Shown here in pieces: positions 19,154 to 30,102 of a DNA stretch of 64,000 nt. Within the stretch, counting starts at the first letter, position 1. The number at the start of each line of letters is the position of its first letter. The DNA comes from Chromohalobacter sp. 11-W (GTDB lineage: Bacteria; Pseudomonadota; Gammaproteobacteria; Pseudomonadales; Halomonadaceae). Location of the stretch: positions 1-64,000 of the forward strand of contig NZ_JARANZ010000013.1 of NCBI RefSeq assembly GCF_029889905.1, read 5' to 3'. The translations under genes and the position numbers were made by a program. The notes beneath the pieces are model-generated. The model worked only from the letters and a program-made list of their open reading frames with translations. It ran no database searches and was not told the DNA's origin.

Positions 19154-20691
19154 GATGTCTTCTCCTCGTCCGAGTCGACCTTGGCCATGCGTCCACTACG
19201 TTCCAGCCATCCCGGCAGCAGGGTCGTCGCGACACTCAAAACCACCAGGCAAGCAAGAACGATGGATAGCGGATTAGCCACCAGCCGCAACCAGGGAATC
19301 GGGTCCACGACCGCCACCAGCATGGTCTGCACATAGCCCTTCTCGGCAATAACGCCAAGAATCATGCCCAGAACGATGGGCGCCGCCTGGATACCGATCA
19401 GGCGCAGGAAATACCCCACAGTGCCCAGCAGTAGCATGATGAACACGTCGGTCATGCTGTTGCGCAGTGCATAGGTCCCCAAAATGGTGACCATGGCGAT
19501 GCTCGGCAGCAGGAAGTAAAACGGCGTCTTGACCACGACACGATGAATCAAGCGCCCACCCAACAGGCCAACCGGCAGCAGGAACATGGCCGCGAAGCCC
19601 ATCGAGAGGATGAAGCCATTGGTCAACACACCGGTTTCGGTGAACAGGTCAAGCCCCGGGCGCAGGCCATGCATGAGCAGCACCCCGAGGATGATGGCAT
19701 CCGGTGGCGCGCCGGGAATGCCCAGGGTCAGCAGCGGTACCATGCTGCCCGCTACCATGACGTTGTTACTCGATTCAGACGCGATCACGCCATCGACATT
19801 GCCCTTACCGAACGACGACGGATCCTTCGAGAAACGGCGGGCTTCGTTATAGGCCACCAAACTGGTGACGTTGCCGCCCGCCCCTGGGATGATGGCGATA
19901 ATTTGACCAATGATGCAGGAACGAATCAGATTGATGGGCTTGCCGAAAATATGCCTGCCCATGCGCCCGATGGCCGCTCCCGCGCCGCCCTGCAACTTGC
20001 CGCTTTCCGGTAAAGCGCCCCGCCCTTGGGCCGCCATCGAGATCAGCTCAGGGATGACGAACAGTCCGATCAAAGCGACGATCAACTCGATACCGCCCTG
20101 TAGCGCAGGAATGCCAAAGATGAAGCGGGTTTCACCACCGATCGGCGAAACCCCGATGGTGCTCAACAACATGCCAATGCAACCGCCGAGCAATCCCTTG
20201 AGCAGCGAACCGCTCGACAGGCTGGCCACCAGGGTCAGACCCAGCAATGCCACCCAGAACATCTCGGCTGGCCCAAACACTACGGCGAGTCTCGCCAACG
20301 GTGGTGCCAGCAACAAAAGAAACGCCACCCCGATGATGCCGCCGACCACCGAGGCAATGGTCGCGGCGGCCAGGGCTTCGTAGGCACGCCCTTGGCGCGC
20401 CATGGGATAACCATCGAATGTCGTGGCGATGGATGACGGAGTGCCGGGCGTATTGATCAGGATGGCGGTAAAGGCGCCGCCATAAATGGCGCCCATGTAG
20501 ACCGCCCCCAGCGCCATCAAGCCTTGCAAGGGCGACATCGTGAAGGTGAACGGCAATAACACGGCCAATGCCATGGTCGCCGTCAACCCCGGCAACGCGC
20601 CGATAAACAACCCCGCCGTGACGCCCGCCAGAATCGTGACGAGCCCCTCGAGCGTCAGGATCGAGAATAAAGCTTCCAGTAACATGTCCAT
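19150..20691 (-). CDS. tctA: Tripartite tricarboxylate transporter, large membrane subunit TctA
   Basis: Main permease of the TTT system, 513 aa with about 12 membrane segments. Typical TctA motifs: GALPGLTATMALAVLLPFTF, YGGAFTAILINTPGTPSSIATTFDGYPMA, and the repeat-related PGAGGNVTSLVAYNEARR and LGIPGAPPDA. GGAG stands 7 bases before the ATG. The partner genes tctB and tctC flank it. Substrate is inferred from the neighbouring tartrate enzymes. Confidence 0.95.
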   Translation of the reverse strand: MDMLLEALFSILTLEGLVTILAGVTAGLFIGALPGLTATMALAVLLPFTFTMSPLQGLMALGAVYMGAIYGGAFTAILINTPGTPSSIATTFDGYPMARQGRAYEALAAATIASVVGGIIGVAFLLLLAPPLARLAVVFGPAEMFWVALLGLTLVASLSSGSLLKGLLGGCIGMLLSTIGVSPIGGETRFIFGIPALQGGIELIVALIGLFVIPELISMAAQGRGALPESGKLQGGAGAAIGRMGRHIFGKPINLIRSCIIGQIIAIIPGAGGNVTSLVAYNEARRFSKDPSSFGKGNVDGVIASESSNNVMVAGSMVPLLTLGIPGAPPDAIILGVLLMHGLRPGLDLFTETGVLTNGFILSMGFAAMFLLPVGLLGGRLIHRVVVKTPFYFLLPSIAMVTILGTYALRNSMTDVFIMLLLGTVGYFLRLIGIQAAPIVLGMILGVIAEKGYVQTMLVAVVDPIPWLRLVANPLSIVLACLVVLSVATTLLPGWLERSGRMAKVDSDEEKTS

Positions 20692-20794
20692 GAGCCAACT
20701 CCACTAAATGCAGGATGGGTCGCTGCAGATGAACGGCCAGCACCCGGCCCTGCGCCAAGAAGGATCGCAGGGGCGGGTGACGCATCACGTCGCG

Positions 20795-21754
20795 TTATTG
20801 GTTGGCTTTGGCTTCTTCGAGGATCGGCTGATAGGCCGTCTTGAGTTGCTGTATGACCTCATCCACTTCGCCATCGGTGATATCGGTCATGACGAAGCCG
20901 AGCGGCTCCTGCTTTTCGGCGATGCGCTTATTGGTTTCGGCGAACGCCTCTTCCAGGGTGTTGACGATATCGTCCGGGGTGCCCTTAGGCACGGCGACGC
21001 CGCGATAGGCACCGCCGACGATGTCATAGCCCAATTCCTTGAACGTCGGTACGTCGGGTAGCGCGGGCACGCGCTCTTCCGAGGCCACGGCCAGGACACG
21101 TGCATTGTCCTGCATCTGCACACCGAGCATCGAATAGTTGAAGATGCCCGACACATGGTTCCCTTGTACTGCCGCCGGCAACGGCCCCGTACCGGTAAAA
21201 GGAATGTAAGTCACATCGATGCCCGCTTCACGCTCCAGACGCAAGGCACCCAAGTGGTTGGCACTGAACGTCCCACTTCCACCCAGCGTTACCGCCTGGG
21301 GATTTTCCTTGGCGTACTTCACCAGGTCATCGAGCGTCTCGAACTGGCTATCCTTGGGGACGATCAAGGCATTGGGCGTGGTGTGGAAAAAGGTCACGAT
21401 CTTCCAGTTGTCTGTCTCGTAACCGGCATTCTCACGCATGATGGGCTGAGCGATGATGTGTGGAATATTAACGCCAATCATCTCGTAACCCGTCGGCTCG
21501 GCATTATTCTGGAACTCGCTCCAGCCAACGGCGCCACCACCCCCTGGGCGGTGATTGACGTTGACATCGACCCCCAAGATCTCTTCCAAATGCGGCTCTT
21601 GGAAACGCGCGGTGACGTCGGACTCGCCACCCGGATCAAACGGAATTGTATAAGTAATGGGTTGTTCGGGGTACTCGGCGAAGGCGATGCCGGGCATGCC
21701 CAGGGCAGCCATCAGGGTTAGCGAGCCTACCCAACGTGTCGTGGCGAGTGTCAT
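20795..21754 (-). CDS. tctC: Tripartite tricarboxylate transporter substrate-binding protein TctC
   Basis: Periplasmic binding protein of the Bug/TctC family. 319 aa. N-terminal signal peptide with hydrophobic core and cleavage near AFAEYPEQP; then the family start PITYTIPFDPGGESDVTAR and NVNHRPGGGGAVGW. AAGGAG stands 7 bases before the ATG. First gene of the tctC-tctA-tctB-tarD-dehydrogenase run; the probable promoter is in the AT-rich 320 bases upstream. Confidence 0.93.
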   Translation of the reverse strand: MTLATTRWVGSLTLMAALGMPGIAFAEYPEQPITYTIPFDPGGESDVTARFQEPHLEEILGVDVNVNHRPGGGGAVGWSEFQNNAEPTGYEMIGVNIPHIIAQPIMRENAGYETDNWKIVTFFHTTPNALIVPKDSQFETLDDLVKYAKENPQAVTLGGSGTFSANHLGALRLEREAGIDVTYIPFTGTGPLPAAVQGNHVSGIFNYSMLGVQMQDNARVLAVASEERVPALPDVPTFKELGYDIVGGAYRGVAVPKGTPDDIVNTLEEAFAETNKRIAEKQEPLGFVMTDITDGEVDEVIQQLKTAYQPILEEAKANQ

Positions 21755-22074
21755 TGGCGTACTCCTTGGTCTTCTTGTGGTCTGGCGACGTTCTCCGCTC
21801 GATTGTTCTTGTCACCGTCATGGCGGAGAGAATGAAACGTCATACGCATTCCGTGTCGGGGAAATGCATACCGCACCTTTGAAGCTAGCCAACTTGTAAA
21901 ATCTGTCCACTCACAAGAGATAGACCTTAGTCGGGTCAAGCAGGTAAAACACATTCCCACACAAAGCACCCAACTAAATATAAATTAAAAACAATAACTT
22001 ACTTAAAATGCATTCTTTTCAAAACAAGCAAGCGCACACCGGCCGAGTTGTTTTAAATGAACATGGAAATCCTG
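21755..22074. promoter_or_regulatory. Upstream region of the tartrate-type operon
   Basis: 320 non-coding bases between the GntR regulator and tctC, both minus strand. The part 21960-22025 is markedly AT-rich against the GC-rich chromosome, fitting a promoter and regulator landing zone. CTTGT (21893-21897) and ACAAG (21913-21917) form a spaced inverted repeat. No consensus GntR box was recognised. Confidence 0.4.
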
Positions 22075-22833
22075 CTAACCCTCGAACACGCGAAGGCGTG
22101 AGTTACCGATGTGCTCGCGCATCTGTTGGCAGGCCAGTTCGGCATCGCCTGCTCTAATGGCCTGAAAAATCCGCACATGTTCTTCTTGAACTTCCGGCAA
22201 GTGCTGCCCAGGACGGCGTAGACCAAGGTTGCGCGCCAAGTTCTGGCCGAAATTGATTTGTGCCTTGAGCGACAGGAGGGTATCGGTGAAAAACCGATTG
22301 TTGGTGGCATTGGCAACCGCGAGGTGAAAGCCGAAGTCCGCATCTACCCCGAGTTCACCCACTTGGATACACACTTCCAAGCGCTGTAGCGCCTTCTCGA
22401 TCTCCTTGAGCGCCGACGTCGAGGCATATTGAGTGGCCGCGCGTGCCGACTCCCCCTCGAGCGCCGCTCGAAACTCGAAACAACGCTGCATGTCCGCCAG
22501 ACTGTCCAGCGGAGCGAAGTCCAGCATGGCACGGTCTGGGCGGCGCATTACGTAACTCCCCGCCCCCCGCTGCGACCTCACCAAGCCGTCTTCCCTGAGC
22601 CGTGATAACGCCTGGCGCACGATGGGTCGCGAGACTTGGTTCATTTCGGCCAGTTTGGCCTCGGAAGGTAGCCGATGACCTTCGTCGTACTCGCCCTGAA
22701 GAATACGCTCGACGATAACGCCATAGACCTTGTCACTGAGCCGCGCAGGACCCGCACGCGAGTCCGCGCCCCCCGCGTGATAAAAGCCCCCGCGCCGTTC
22801 GGAGTGAGAATCGTGTGTCATTGACGGGCCCAT
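22075..22833 (-). CDS. GntR-family (FadR/FCD) transcriptional regulator
   Basis: Probable substrate-responsive repressor of the tartrate-type operon. N-terminal winged helix (LSDKVYGVIVERILQGEYDEGHRLPSEAKLAEMNQVSRPIVRQALSRL) followed by the all-helical FCD ligand domain with the metal-ligand pattern FGFHLAVANATNN and an EEHVRIFQAI motif. The start is uncertain: ATG at 22833 or 22821 or TTG at 22854, none with a good ribosome site. Same strand and immediately upstream of tctC. Confidence 0.87.
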   Translation of the reverse strand: MGPSMTHDSHSERRGGFYHAGGADSRAGPARLSDKVYGVIVERILQGEYDEGHRLPSEAKLAEMNQVSRPIVRQALSRLREDGLVRSQRGAGSYVMRRPDRAMLDFAPLDSLADMQRCFEFRAALEGESARAATQYASTSALKEIEKALQRLEVCIQVGELGVDADFGFHLAVANATNNRFFTDTLLSLKAQINFGQNLARNLGLRRPGQHLPEVQEEHVRIFQAIRAGDAELACQQMREHIGNSRLRVFEG

Positions 22834-22930
22834 GGATAAAACATACCCGCTCAACCTAACGCATTTCGAGGCGCCTGTGGATTATGCGAGAGGCCAACAG
22901 GCGCCATCGTTCATCACGCCAGCCCGAACA

Positions 22931-25900
22931 TCAATCCATCCATGCGCGCGCGTTACGGAAAAGGCGCATCCAGGCGCCGTCTTCCTGCCATTCGGCGGGA
23001 CACCAAGAGTTGGTGACCGCCCGCGCTACCCGCTCGGGGTGCGGCATCATGATGGTCACGCAGCCATCCGGTGTGGTCAGCCCGGTGATCCCCGCGGATG
23101 AGCCATTGGGGTTGGCGGGATAGCGCGTGGTGACCTGGCCATAGTTGTCCACGTAGCGCATGGCGATCTGATCGCTGGTCTGCATGCTGCGTAAATGGCC
23201 ACTATCGCGGAACTCGGCGCGCCCTTCACCGTGCGCCACGGCGATCGGCAGCCGCGAGCCTTCCATCCCGGCGAGCAAGATCGAAGGGCTCTTCTCGACC
23301 TGCACCATGCTCACGCGTGCCTCGAACTGCTCGGACTCGTTGCGTACGAAGCGCGGCCAGTTCTCGGCGCCGGGAATCAGCGATTTGAGCTGCGAAAGCA
23401 TCTGGCAACCGTTGCACACGCCTAGCGAGAAGCTGTCTTCACGCTGAAAGAAGCCCTCGAAGGCATCACGGACGCGGCTATTGAAGAGCACTGACTTGGC
23501 CCAGCCGCCGCCAGCGCCGAGCACGTCGCCGTACGAGAAACCGCCACAGGCGATCAGCCCTTTCATTGTTTCCAGATCGACGCGGCCCTCGAGGATGTCA
23601 CTCATATGCACGTCGATGGCCGCGAAACCCGCACGGTCGAAGGCCGCCGCCATCTCGACATGGCCGTTAACGCCCTGCTCGCGCAGCACCGCCACGCGCG
23701 GCTTCTCGCCACGCCCGACATAGGGCGCGGTAATGTCCTCATCGACATCGAAGCTAGGCTGCGCCGAAAGGCCCGGATCGCGCAGATCGAGCAAGGCGTC
23801 GAATTCGGACTTCGCGCAGTCCGGATTGTCACGCAGCGCCTGCATGCGGTAGCTGGTTTCGGTCCAGGTACGCTGCGCGATGGCCCGCGTGGTTTCCAGA
23901 AGCGGCTCCTCGAAGAGCGTGACACGCACCTGATCGTCGTAGCGAGGCCGGGCGACCACGCCGCTGGTTTCGAGTCCTGCGGCAGCGAGCTGGGCGAGCA
24001 CGAACTCGGTATCGCGGCGGTTGATCTGAATCACCGCACCTAGCTCTTCGGCGAACAAGGCATCGAAGGCTTCATAAGCGTCGTCGATCAACCAGTCGAG
24101 CTTGATTTCCAGCCCACCGCGTGCGGCGAAGGCCATCTCCAGCAACGTCACCAGCAAGCCGCCGTCGCTGCGGTCATGATAAGCGAGCAGCTTGCCATCG
24201 GCGTTGAGGCCTTGAATGACGGCGAAGAAAGCCTTGAGGTCCTCGGCGTCTTCGAGATCGGGACACACGTCGCCGACCTGACCATACACCTGCGCCAATG
24301 CCGACCCGCCGAGACGATTCTGACCGCGCCCCAGGTCGATCAGGATCAGATCGCTTTCGTCCTGATCCAGCCGCAGCTGCGGGGTCAGGGTACGCCGGGC
24401 ATCGGTGACCGGCGCGAAACCGGTGATATCCAGCGTCAGCGGCGCGGTGACGCTTTTCTCCTCGTCATCGGATTGCCACGCGGTACGCATGGACATCGAG
24501 TCCTTGCCCACCGGAATGGCGATGCCAAGCGCCGGACAGAGTTCCATACCCACGGCATGCACGGCATCGAACAATGCCTGATTCTCGCCGACATGCTCGG
24601 CGGCACTCATCCAGTTGGCAGAGAGCTTGACGTCGGAAAGCTTGGCAATCGGCGCCGCGGCCAGGTTAGTGATCGTCTCGGCCACCGCCAAGCGCGCGCT
24701 GGCCGCCGGGTCGATCAACGCTACCGGCGGACGCTCGCCGAGCGCCATGGCCTCGCCCGCATGCGTGTCGAAACTCGCCGTGGTCACCGCGCAGTCGGCC
24801 ACCGGTACCTGCCAGGGGCCGACCATCTGATCGCGCGCCACCATCCCCGTGATCGAGCGGTCGCCTATGGTGATCAAGAAACTCTTGGAGGCCACCGTCG
24901 GCAGGCGTAGCACACGATCCAGCGCCTCGCGCAGGTCGAGATTGTCTAGCCCCAGCCCCGGCATGACCAGTGAATGGCGCTCGAAGGAGCGCGTCATCTT
25001 GGGCGGCTTGCCGAATAGCACGCTCATCGGGAGATCAACGGGACGCGTGTCGAAATGTCCGTCACGAACGTCCAAATGGTGCGCCTCGGTGGCTTCGCCG
25101 ACCACCGCATAAAGGCAGCGTTCACGCGAACACAGCGCATCGAACGCCTCGAGATCGTCCGGCGCCACAGCCAGCACATAGCGCTCCTGGGCCTCGCTGC
25201 ACCAGATGGCCAACGGGCTCATGCCAGGCTCGGCATTGGGCACATCGCGTAACTCGAAACGTCCACCGCGACCGCCATCCTTGACCAGTTCCGGCAAGGC
25301 GTTGGAAAGCCCGCCGGCACCCACGTCGTGGATGAAACACAGCGGGTTGTCATCGCCCAGAGCCCAGCAGCGGTCGATGACCTCCTGGGCACGGCGTTCC
25401 ATTTCCGGGTTATCACGCTGCACGGAGGCGAAGTCGAGATCTTCACTAGAAGCACCCGAGGCCATGCTCGACGCCGCGCCACCGCCAAGGCCGATCAGCA
25501 TCGCCGGGCCGCCCATCACGATCAGCTTGGCACCGACCGGAATCTCGCCCTTGGCGACATGGCCCTCGCGAATATTGCCGTAGCCGCCGGCCAGCATCAC
25601 CGGCTTGTGGTAGCCGCGCCGTTCGATGCCGCCGGCACCCACTGCGTCCTGTTCGAAAGTGCGGAAGAAACCGGCCAGGTTGGGGCGGCCGAATTCGTTG
25701 TTGAACGACGCGCCACCGACGGGCGCTTTCAGCATGATCTCGAGCGCCGACTGAATGCGCGCAGGCTTGCCGTAATCGAAGGCTTCCCAGGGCTGCACGA
25801 ATTCGGGGATACGCAGGTTGGAGACCGCAAACCCGGTCAGCCCGGCCTTGGGCTTGCCGCCAACGCCCGTGGCACCTTCATCACGAATCTCGCCGCCGGC

Positions 25901-26893
25901 GCCGGTCGCGGCACCAGGATGCGGCGCTATAGCCGTCGGGTGGTTGTGGGTTTCCACCTTCATCAGGATGTGAATTGGCTCCTGATGAGCCGCGTAGCTG
26001 GCCCGCGTCGCTTCGGGCGCGTTGATGTTCGTCGTTCGCGCGGTTTCGGGCGCGTTAAGCAGTGGCGCGGCGAAGAAGCGTCCGGCCTCGGTGCCACGAA
26101 TCACGGCGGCGTTATCGCTATAGGCGGAAAGGATACCGTCGCTGGAACACGCATGGGTGTTCTTGATCATCTTGAACAGCGAATGCGGCTGCGCTTCGCC
26201 ATCGACATGCCAATCGGCATTGAAGATCTTATGCCGGCAATGCTCGGAATTGGCCTGCGCGAACATCATCAGTTCGACATCGGTGGGATTGCGATCGAGC
26301 CCTTGGAAGGCATCGAGCAAGTAGTCGATCTCATCCTCGGCCAGCGCCAACCCCAAGGCATCATTGGCCTCGACCAGGGCGGCACGGCCACCGCCGAGCA
26401 CGTCGACACGCCCCAGCGGCGCCGGCTCGTGGCGCTCGAAGAGCTTGGCTGCGTCGCTCGCGTTGGACAGCACCGTTTCCGTCATCGGATCGTGAAGCGC
26501 CGCTACCAGGCTCGCGAAGGCCGACTCGTCGAGCGAACCTTTGAGCGTCACACGGTAAGCAATGCCGCGCTCGATCCGGCGTACCTGCGTCAAGCCGCAG
26601 TTGTGGGCGATATCGGTGGCCTTCGATGACCACGGCGATAGCGTGCCCAGACGCGGCACGACCAACAACAGATGCCCTTCGTGATCGGCATTTCCACCAT
26701 CACGAACGGGACCGTAGCTCAGCAGCTGCGCCAGCACCTCTTGTGCCGCGTCATCGAGCGCCTCTTGGTGATCGACGAAATGAACGTAATCAGCATGCAG
26801 CGCCTCGACCTCGGGCACGGCATCACGTAACGCAGCTAGCAGCTTGGCATGACGGAAGGCGGAAAGGGCGGGCGCTCCTCGCAGTTCGAGCAT
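22931..26893 (-). CDS. purL: Phosphoribosylformylglycinamidine synthase (large, fused form)
   Basis: Fourth step of purine synthesis: ATP- and glutamine-dependent conversion of FGAR to FGAM. 1320 aa, the fused gammaproteobacterial form. N-terminal PurS-like domain ([11 protein letters not shown]), tandem AIRS/AIRS_C synthetase halves (e.g. [23 protein letters not shown] in the first), and a C-terminal class I glutaminase with the nucleophile Cys in [10 protein letters not shown] and a following HGEGR His. The start is ATG 26893; the frame stays open 79 codons further without family similarity and overlaps the divergent mltF start. Confidence 0.97.
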   Translation of the reverse strand: MLELRGAPALSAFRHAKLLAALRDAVPEVEALHADYVHFVDHQEALDDAAQEVLAQLLSYGPVRDGGNADHEGHLLLVVPRLGTLSPWSSKATDIAHNCGLTQVRRIERGIAYRVTLKGSLDESAFASLVAALHDPMTETVLSNASDAAKLFERHEPAPLGRVDVLGGGRAALVEANDALGLALAEDEIDYLLDAFQGLDRNPTDVELMMFAQANSEHCRHKIFNADWHVDGEAQPHSLFKMIKNTHACSSDGILSAYSDNAAVIRGTEAGRFFAAPLLNAPETARTTNINAPEATRASYAAHQEPIHILMKVETHNHPTAIAPHPGAATGAGGEIRDEGATGVGGKPKAGLTGFAVSNLRIPEFVQPWEAFDYGKPARIQSALEIMLKAPVGGASFNNEFGRPNLAGFFRTFEQDAVGAGGIERRGYHKPVMLAGGYGNIREGHVAKGEIPVGAKLIVMGGPAMLIGLGGGAASSMASGASSEDLDFASVQRDNPEMERRAQEVIDRCWALGDDNPLCFIHDVGAGGLSNALPELVKDGGRGGRFELRDVPNAEPGMSPLAIWCSEAQERYVLAVAPDDLEAFDALCSRERCLYAVVGEATEAHHLDVRDGHFDTRPVDLPMSVLFGKPPKMTRSFERHSLVMPGLGLDNLDLREALDRVLRLPTVASKSFLITIGDRSITGMVARDQMVGPWQVPVADCAVTTASFDTHAGEAMALGERPPVALIDPAASARLAVAETITNLAAAPIAKLSDVKLSANWMSAAEHVGENQALFDAVHAVGMELCPALGIAIPVGKDSMSMRTAWQSDDEEKSVTAPLTLDITGFAPVTDARRTLTPQLRLDQDESDLILIDLGRGQNRLGGSALAQVYGQVGDVCPDLEDAEDLKAFFAVIQGLNADGKLLAYHDRSDGGLLVTLLEMAFAARGGLEIKLDWLIDDAYEAFDALFAEELGAVIQINRRDTEFVLAQLAAAGLETSGVVARPRYDDQVRVTLFEEPLLETTRAIAQRTWTETSYRMQALRDNPDCAKSEFDALLDLRDPGLSAQPSFDVDEDITAPYVGRGEKPRVAVLREQGVNGHVEMAAAFDRAGFAAIDVHMSDILEGRVDLETMKGLIACGGFSYGDVLGAGGGWAKSVLFNSRVRDAFEGFFQREDSFSLGVCNGCQMLSQLKSLIPGAENWPRFVRNESEQFEARVSMVQVEKSPSILLAGMEGSRLPIAVAHGEGRAEFRDSGHLRSMQTSDQIAMRYVDNYGQVTTRYPANPNGSSAGITGLTTPDGCVTIMMPHPERVARAVTNSWCPAEWQEDGAWMRLFRNARAWMD

Positions 26894-27084
26894 GTCGAAT
26901 GGGCCTCTGGGACAGCAAGTAGACGATGCCGCGGGCGGCGGCCAATGAGCGATCATGATACTGGAAAAGGCCTCGACGGGCGAAGACGCCTTCACGCCCT
27001 CGCCCATTGCGTGGAATAGCCGCCAGGTGACACAAGGCGCAACGCCCGCTAAGGTGGCCTCTCTCATCGCTGACTCGAATTGGC

Positions 27085-28542
27085 ATGCTCGATGCTCTCT
27101 TACGCTACATGCAGCCAGCCGCGACCACACTCGTCGCGCTGCTGGCGCTACTGATTTCCGACGGCCGCACGCTCTCAGTTCGGGACGCCGCGCTGTCGGA
27201 GGTCTTCTCGCGTGATTTCATCCAGGTATTCACCCGCAATACGCCGTCGACCTATTACGAAGGGCGCCACGGCCCGACGGGGTTCGAATACGAGCTGGTA
27301 AGGCAATTCGCCGAGGCGCTGGACGTCAGTCTATCGATCGATAGCCAGGGCAGCATCGGCGAGGTACTCAGTGCCGTGCGCGATGGTCGTGCCGACATCG
27401 GCGCCGCCACCCTGGCGCTCGATCCCGCCGAACCCGGCGTGAATTACACGCGCCCGATCATGTCGATGCAGCCCATGGTCATTTATCACCATGGCATCAC
27501 CCCACCCAAGACACCGGAAGATCTTCTGGGGCTGGATATCGCCGCGCTGCGTGGCTCGGGAACCGGCCACGCGCTGCGCGATCTGCAGGAATCCCTCCCC
27601 AAGTTGACGTGGCGGGAAACCGACGAGCTGGAAGTCACCGACCTCATCGAAATGGTCGAGAATGGCGAACTCGATGCCGCCGTCGTCTATGCCCATCAGT
27701 TCAAGCTCAATCGGTTGTTCTTTCCCGACGTCGAGAGCGGCTTTCCTCTGGGCGAGCCGCAAAGCCTCGTGTGGGCGCTCCCCAAGAACAGCGGCGTGGC
27801 ACTTCTGCGAGCCGCCAACCAGTTTATCGCGCGTCTTAGAGAGCACGGAGACTTGGCGGATTTGATCGCACGCTACTTCGGTCATGACAACTACCTCGAG
27901 TACGTGGGGGCGAGCCTTTTCATCCGTCATGCCCAAAATCGCCTGCCGCGCTATGAAGATGCTTTCAAGCAAGCGGCGCGCGATTCCGGCTTCGACTGGA
28001 AACTGTTGGCTGCCCTGGGCTACCAGGAATCGCACTGGAAACCACGCGCGACCTCGCCGACCGGCGTTCGCGGTCTGATGATGCTGACTAACGCCACCGC
28101 CGCCGAGGTGGGCGTGAGCAACCGGCTCGACCCCGAACAGAGCATCGAGGGCGGTGCCATCTACCTCGGCCATGTGAAGGGTCGCCTGCAGGAAGAGATC
28201 ACCGAGCCGGACCGCACCTGGATGGCGCTTGCCGCCTACAACGTCGGCCTGGGACACCTCTACGATGCTCAGAAGATCGCCGAGATGCAGGGCGGCGACC
28301 CTTACAACTGGGCAGACGTACGCAAGGCATTACCCCTGCTACAGAAGCGAAAGTGGTACAGCAAGGTCCATCACGGCTACGCGCGTGGCGGCGAGCCGGT
28401 GATTTACGTGCGCAATATTCGTCGATATTACGAAATTCTCAACTATGTGGATCGCAGTCGGCGCCAATTTCACCAGCTCGGCGAACGCAACGATCCGATG
28501 CTCCAGGGAACGCCTTTCGACACCGTCCCCCCGGTGCTCTAA
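27085..28542 (+). CDS. mltF: Membrane-bound lytic murein transglycosylase F
   Basis: Cleaves the glycan strands of peptidoglycan to anhydromuropeptides. 485 aa. N-terminal hydrophobic segment (about residues 10-25), a solute-binding-protein-3-like domain (about 45-270) and a C-terminal SLT domain with catalytic Glu315 in [11 protein letters not shown], followed by [11 protein letters not shown] and AAYNVGLGH. Divergent from purL and convergent with tadA, the same neighbourhood as in E. coli. ATG at 27085, with a second candidate at 27109. No lipobox was seen. Confidence 0.93.
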   Translation: MLDALLRYMQPAATTLVALLALLISDGRTLSVRDAALSEVFSRDFIQVFTRNTPSTYYEGRHGPTGFEYELVRQFAEALDVSLSIDSQGSIGEVLSAVRDGRADIGAATLALDPAEPGVNYTRPIMSMQPMVIYHHGITPPKTPEDLLGLDIAALRGSGTGHALRDLQESLPKLTWRETDELEVTDLIEMVENGELDAAVVYAHQFKLNRLFFPDVESGFPLGEPQSLVWALPKNSGVALLRAANQFIARLREHGDLADLIARYFGHDNYLEYVGASLFIRHAQNRLPRYEDAFKQAARDSGFDWKLLAALGYQESHWKPRATSPTGVRGLMMLTNATAAEVGVSNRLDPEQSIEGGAIYLGHVKGRLQEEITEPDRTWMALAAYNVGLGHLYDAQKIAEMQGGDPYNWADVRKALPLLQKRKWYSKVHHGYARGGEPVIYVRNIRRYYEILNYVDRSRRQFHQLGERNDPMLQGTPFDTVPPVL

Positions 28543-28543
28543 C

Positions 28544-28999
28544 TCACTCGCGCCGCGCGGCAAAAAAGGCTTGCAGAAGTCGCGTCGCACGCGTGGCCAG
28601 CAGCCCGCCTTCCACTTGGACACGATGATTGAACCACGGTTGGGCAAACAAGTTGGCCCGTGACTCGACCATGCCGCTCTTGGGCTCGGCAGCGCCGTAC
28701 ACGACCCGAGCCACGCGCGCATGGATGATAGCCCCGGCGCACATCATGCAAGGTTCCAAGGTAACGAAGAGCGTGCAGCTATCCAGCCGATAGTTACCCA
28801 GATGGGCGGCGGCATCACGCAAGGCACGCACCTCGGCATGGCCACTCGGGTCGTGGCACGACACCGGAGCATTGAAGCTCGCCCCCACGATCTCGCCACT
28901 AGGCTCGACCACCACCGCGCCCACCGGCACCTCGCCTGCCTCCAACCCCATGCGCGCTTGATCCAGCGCACGGTGCATGTAGAAGGTATCGCTGCGCAT
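28544..28999 (-). CDS. tadA: tRNA-specific adenosine-34 deaminase
   Basis: Deaminates A34 to inosine in tRNA-Arg(ACG). 151 aa from ATG 28999 (GGAG 10 bases upstream). Zinc and catalytic motifs: HAE (His54, Glu56) and PCxxC (Cys84, Cys87 in LEPCMMCAGA). The open frame reaches 29080 but that extension overlaps the tesB start and lacks family similarity. One base separates its stop from that of mltF. Confidence 0.95.
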   Translation of the reverse strand: MRSDTFYMHRALDQARMGLEAGEVPVGAVVVEPSGEIVGASFNAPVSCHDPSGHAEVRALRDAAAHLGNYRLDSCTLFVTLEPCMMCAGAIIHARVARVVYGAAEPKSGMVESRANLFAQPWFNHRVQVEGGLLATRATRLLQAFFAARRE

Positions 29000-29071
29000 G
29001 ACAGGGGCACTCCGGTATGCTGGTAGAATTGGAACAGTCGTATGAAAACGAGCCATCAGAAGGATGCCGGC

Positions 29072-29878
29072 ATGACGCAACCACTCGCCACTCTCGTCGA
29101 TCTATTGGGTCTGGAATCCTTGGAGGAGGACCTGTTTCGCGGTCGTAGCCAGGATCTCGGCCTTCCTCAGTTGTTTGGCGGCCAGGTGCTCGGCCAAGCG
29201 CTTTCCGCCGCCACTCGCACGGTCGATGCGGCGCGCCGCGCCCACTCGTTGCACGGCTACTTTCTACGCCCCGGCGACGCCAAACGCTCGGTAGTGTATC
29301 AGGTCGATCGCGTACGCGACGGTGGGAGTTTCACGACCCGGCGTGTCAGCGCCATCCAGAACGGCAAGACCATTTTCTTCTGCAGCGCCTCGTTTCAGGG
29401 CGAGGAACCAGGCTTTGGCCATCAGCGCGAGATGCCCGACCTCGAGTCACCCCAGACGCTGCTCGAAGCCGGCGCCGAGGTACAGCGCTTCGACGGCCAT
29501 CCCATCGAGTTCCTGCATTTCCCGGATACCACCACCGACATGCCGCGCAAGCGCCTGTGGTTCCGCCTCGCTGGCGAACTGCCCGAGGACGCCTCACTGC
29601 ATCGCTATCTGCTTGCCTATAGCTCCGATTTCAACCTGCTGACCACCAGCCTGGTCTCGCACGACACCTTTTTCGGCGACCCGCGGCTGCAGATCGCGAG
29701 TCTCGATCATGCCCTGTGGTTCCACGACGACGTGACCATCAACGACTGGCTGCTGTATGACATGGAAAGCCCGTGGGCCGGAGGAGCACGCGGATTCGCG
29801 CGCGGCAGCGTCTACGACCGGACCGGACGGCTGGTCGCATCGGTGGCGCAAGAAGGGCTGACGCGTCTGCGAGACTGA
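29072..29878 (+). CDS. tesB: Acyl-CoA thioesterase II
   Basis: Hydrolyses medium- and long-chain acyl-CoA. 268 aa from ATG 29072 (AAGGA 7 bases upstream). Double-hotdog fold: N-terminal LFRGRSQDLGLPQLFGGQVLGQAL and HSLHGYFLRPGD are highly typical; the second hotdog carries SLDHALWFH and DWLLYDMESPWA. A start ten codons earlier is possible. Divergent overlap with the unused extension of tadA. Confidence 0.95.
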   Translation: MTQPLATLVDLLGLESLEEDLFRGRSQDLGLPQLFGGQVLGQALSAATRTVDAARRAHSLHGYFLRPGDAKRSVVYQVDRVRDGGSFTTRRVSAIQNGKTIFFCSASFQGEEPGFGHQREMPDLESPQTLLEAGAEVQRFDGHPIEFLHFPDTTTDMPRKRLWFRLAGELPEDASLHRYLLAYSSDFNLLTTSLVSHDTFFGDPRLQIASLDHALWFHDDVTINDWLLYDMESPWAGGARGFARGSVYDRTGRLVASVAQEGLTRLRD

Positions 29879-30102
29879 GCGACGCGTGTCGCGGCGTCTA
29901 TCTGCATGGCGAGCATGATGCTACCGACATAATAAACGATTAATATAAGCCACGACCCGGTATCGACGACACCCAAGCGATATAGTCACCACTTCAAGAG
30001 TGGCGCGGCATAGCGTGATACACGCCTATTCCTGCCAGTCGCTGCGGTACCGGTATCGCCCGACCCAAGCTCGGGGATCATCAATGAATACAAGGGAACA
30101 CC

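Noticed and set aside
25328-26629. 433-codon open frame antisense to purL
   Set aside because: Same reason; composition is His/Arg/Gly/Ala-rich as expected of a shadow, and purL is complete on the other strand.
26894-27130. 79-codon N-terminal extension of purL
   Set aside because: No family similarity, Cys/Trp/Arg-rich, and it overlaps the start of the divergent mltF gene.
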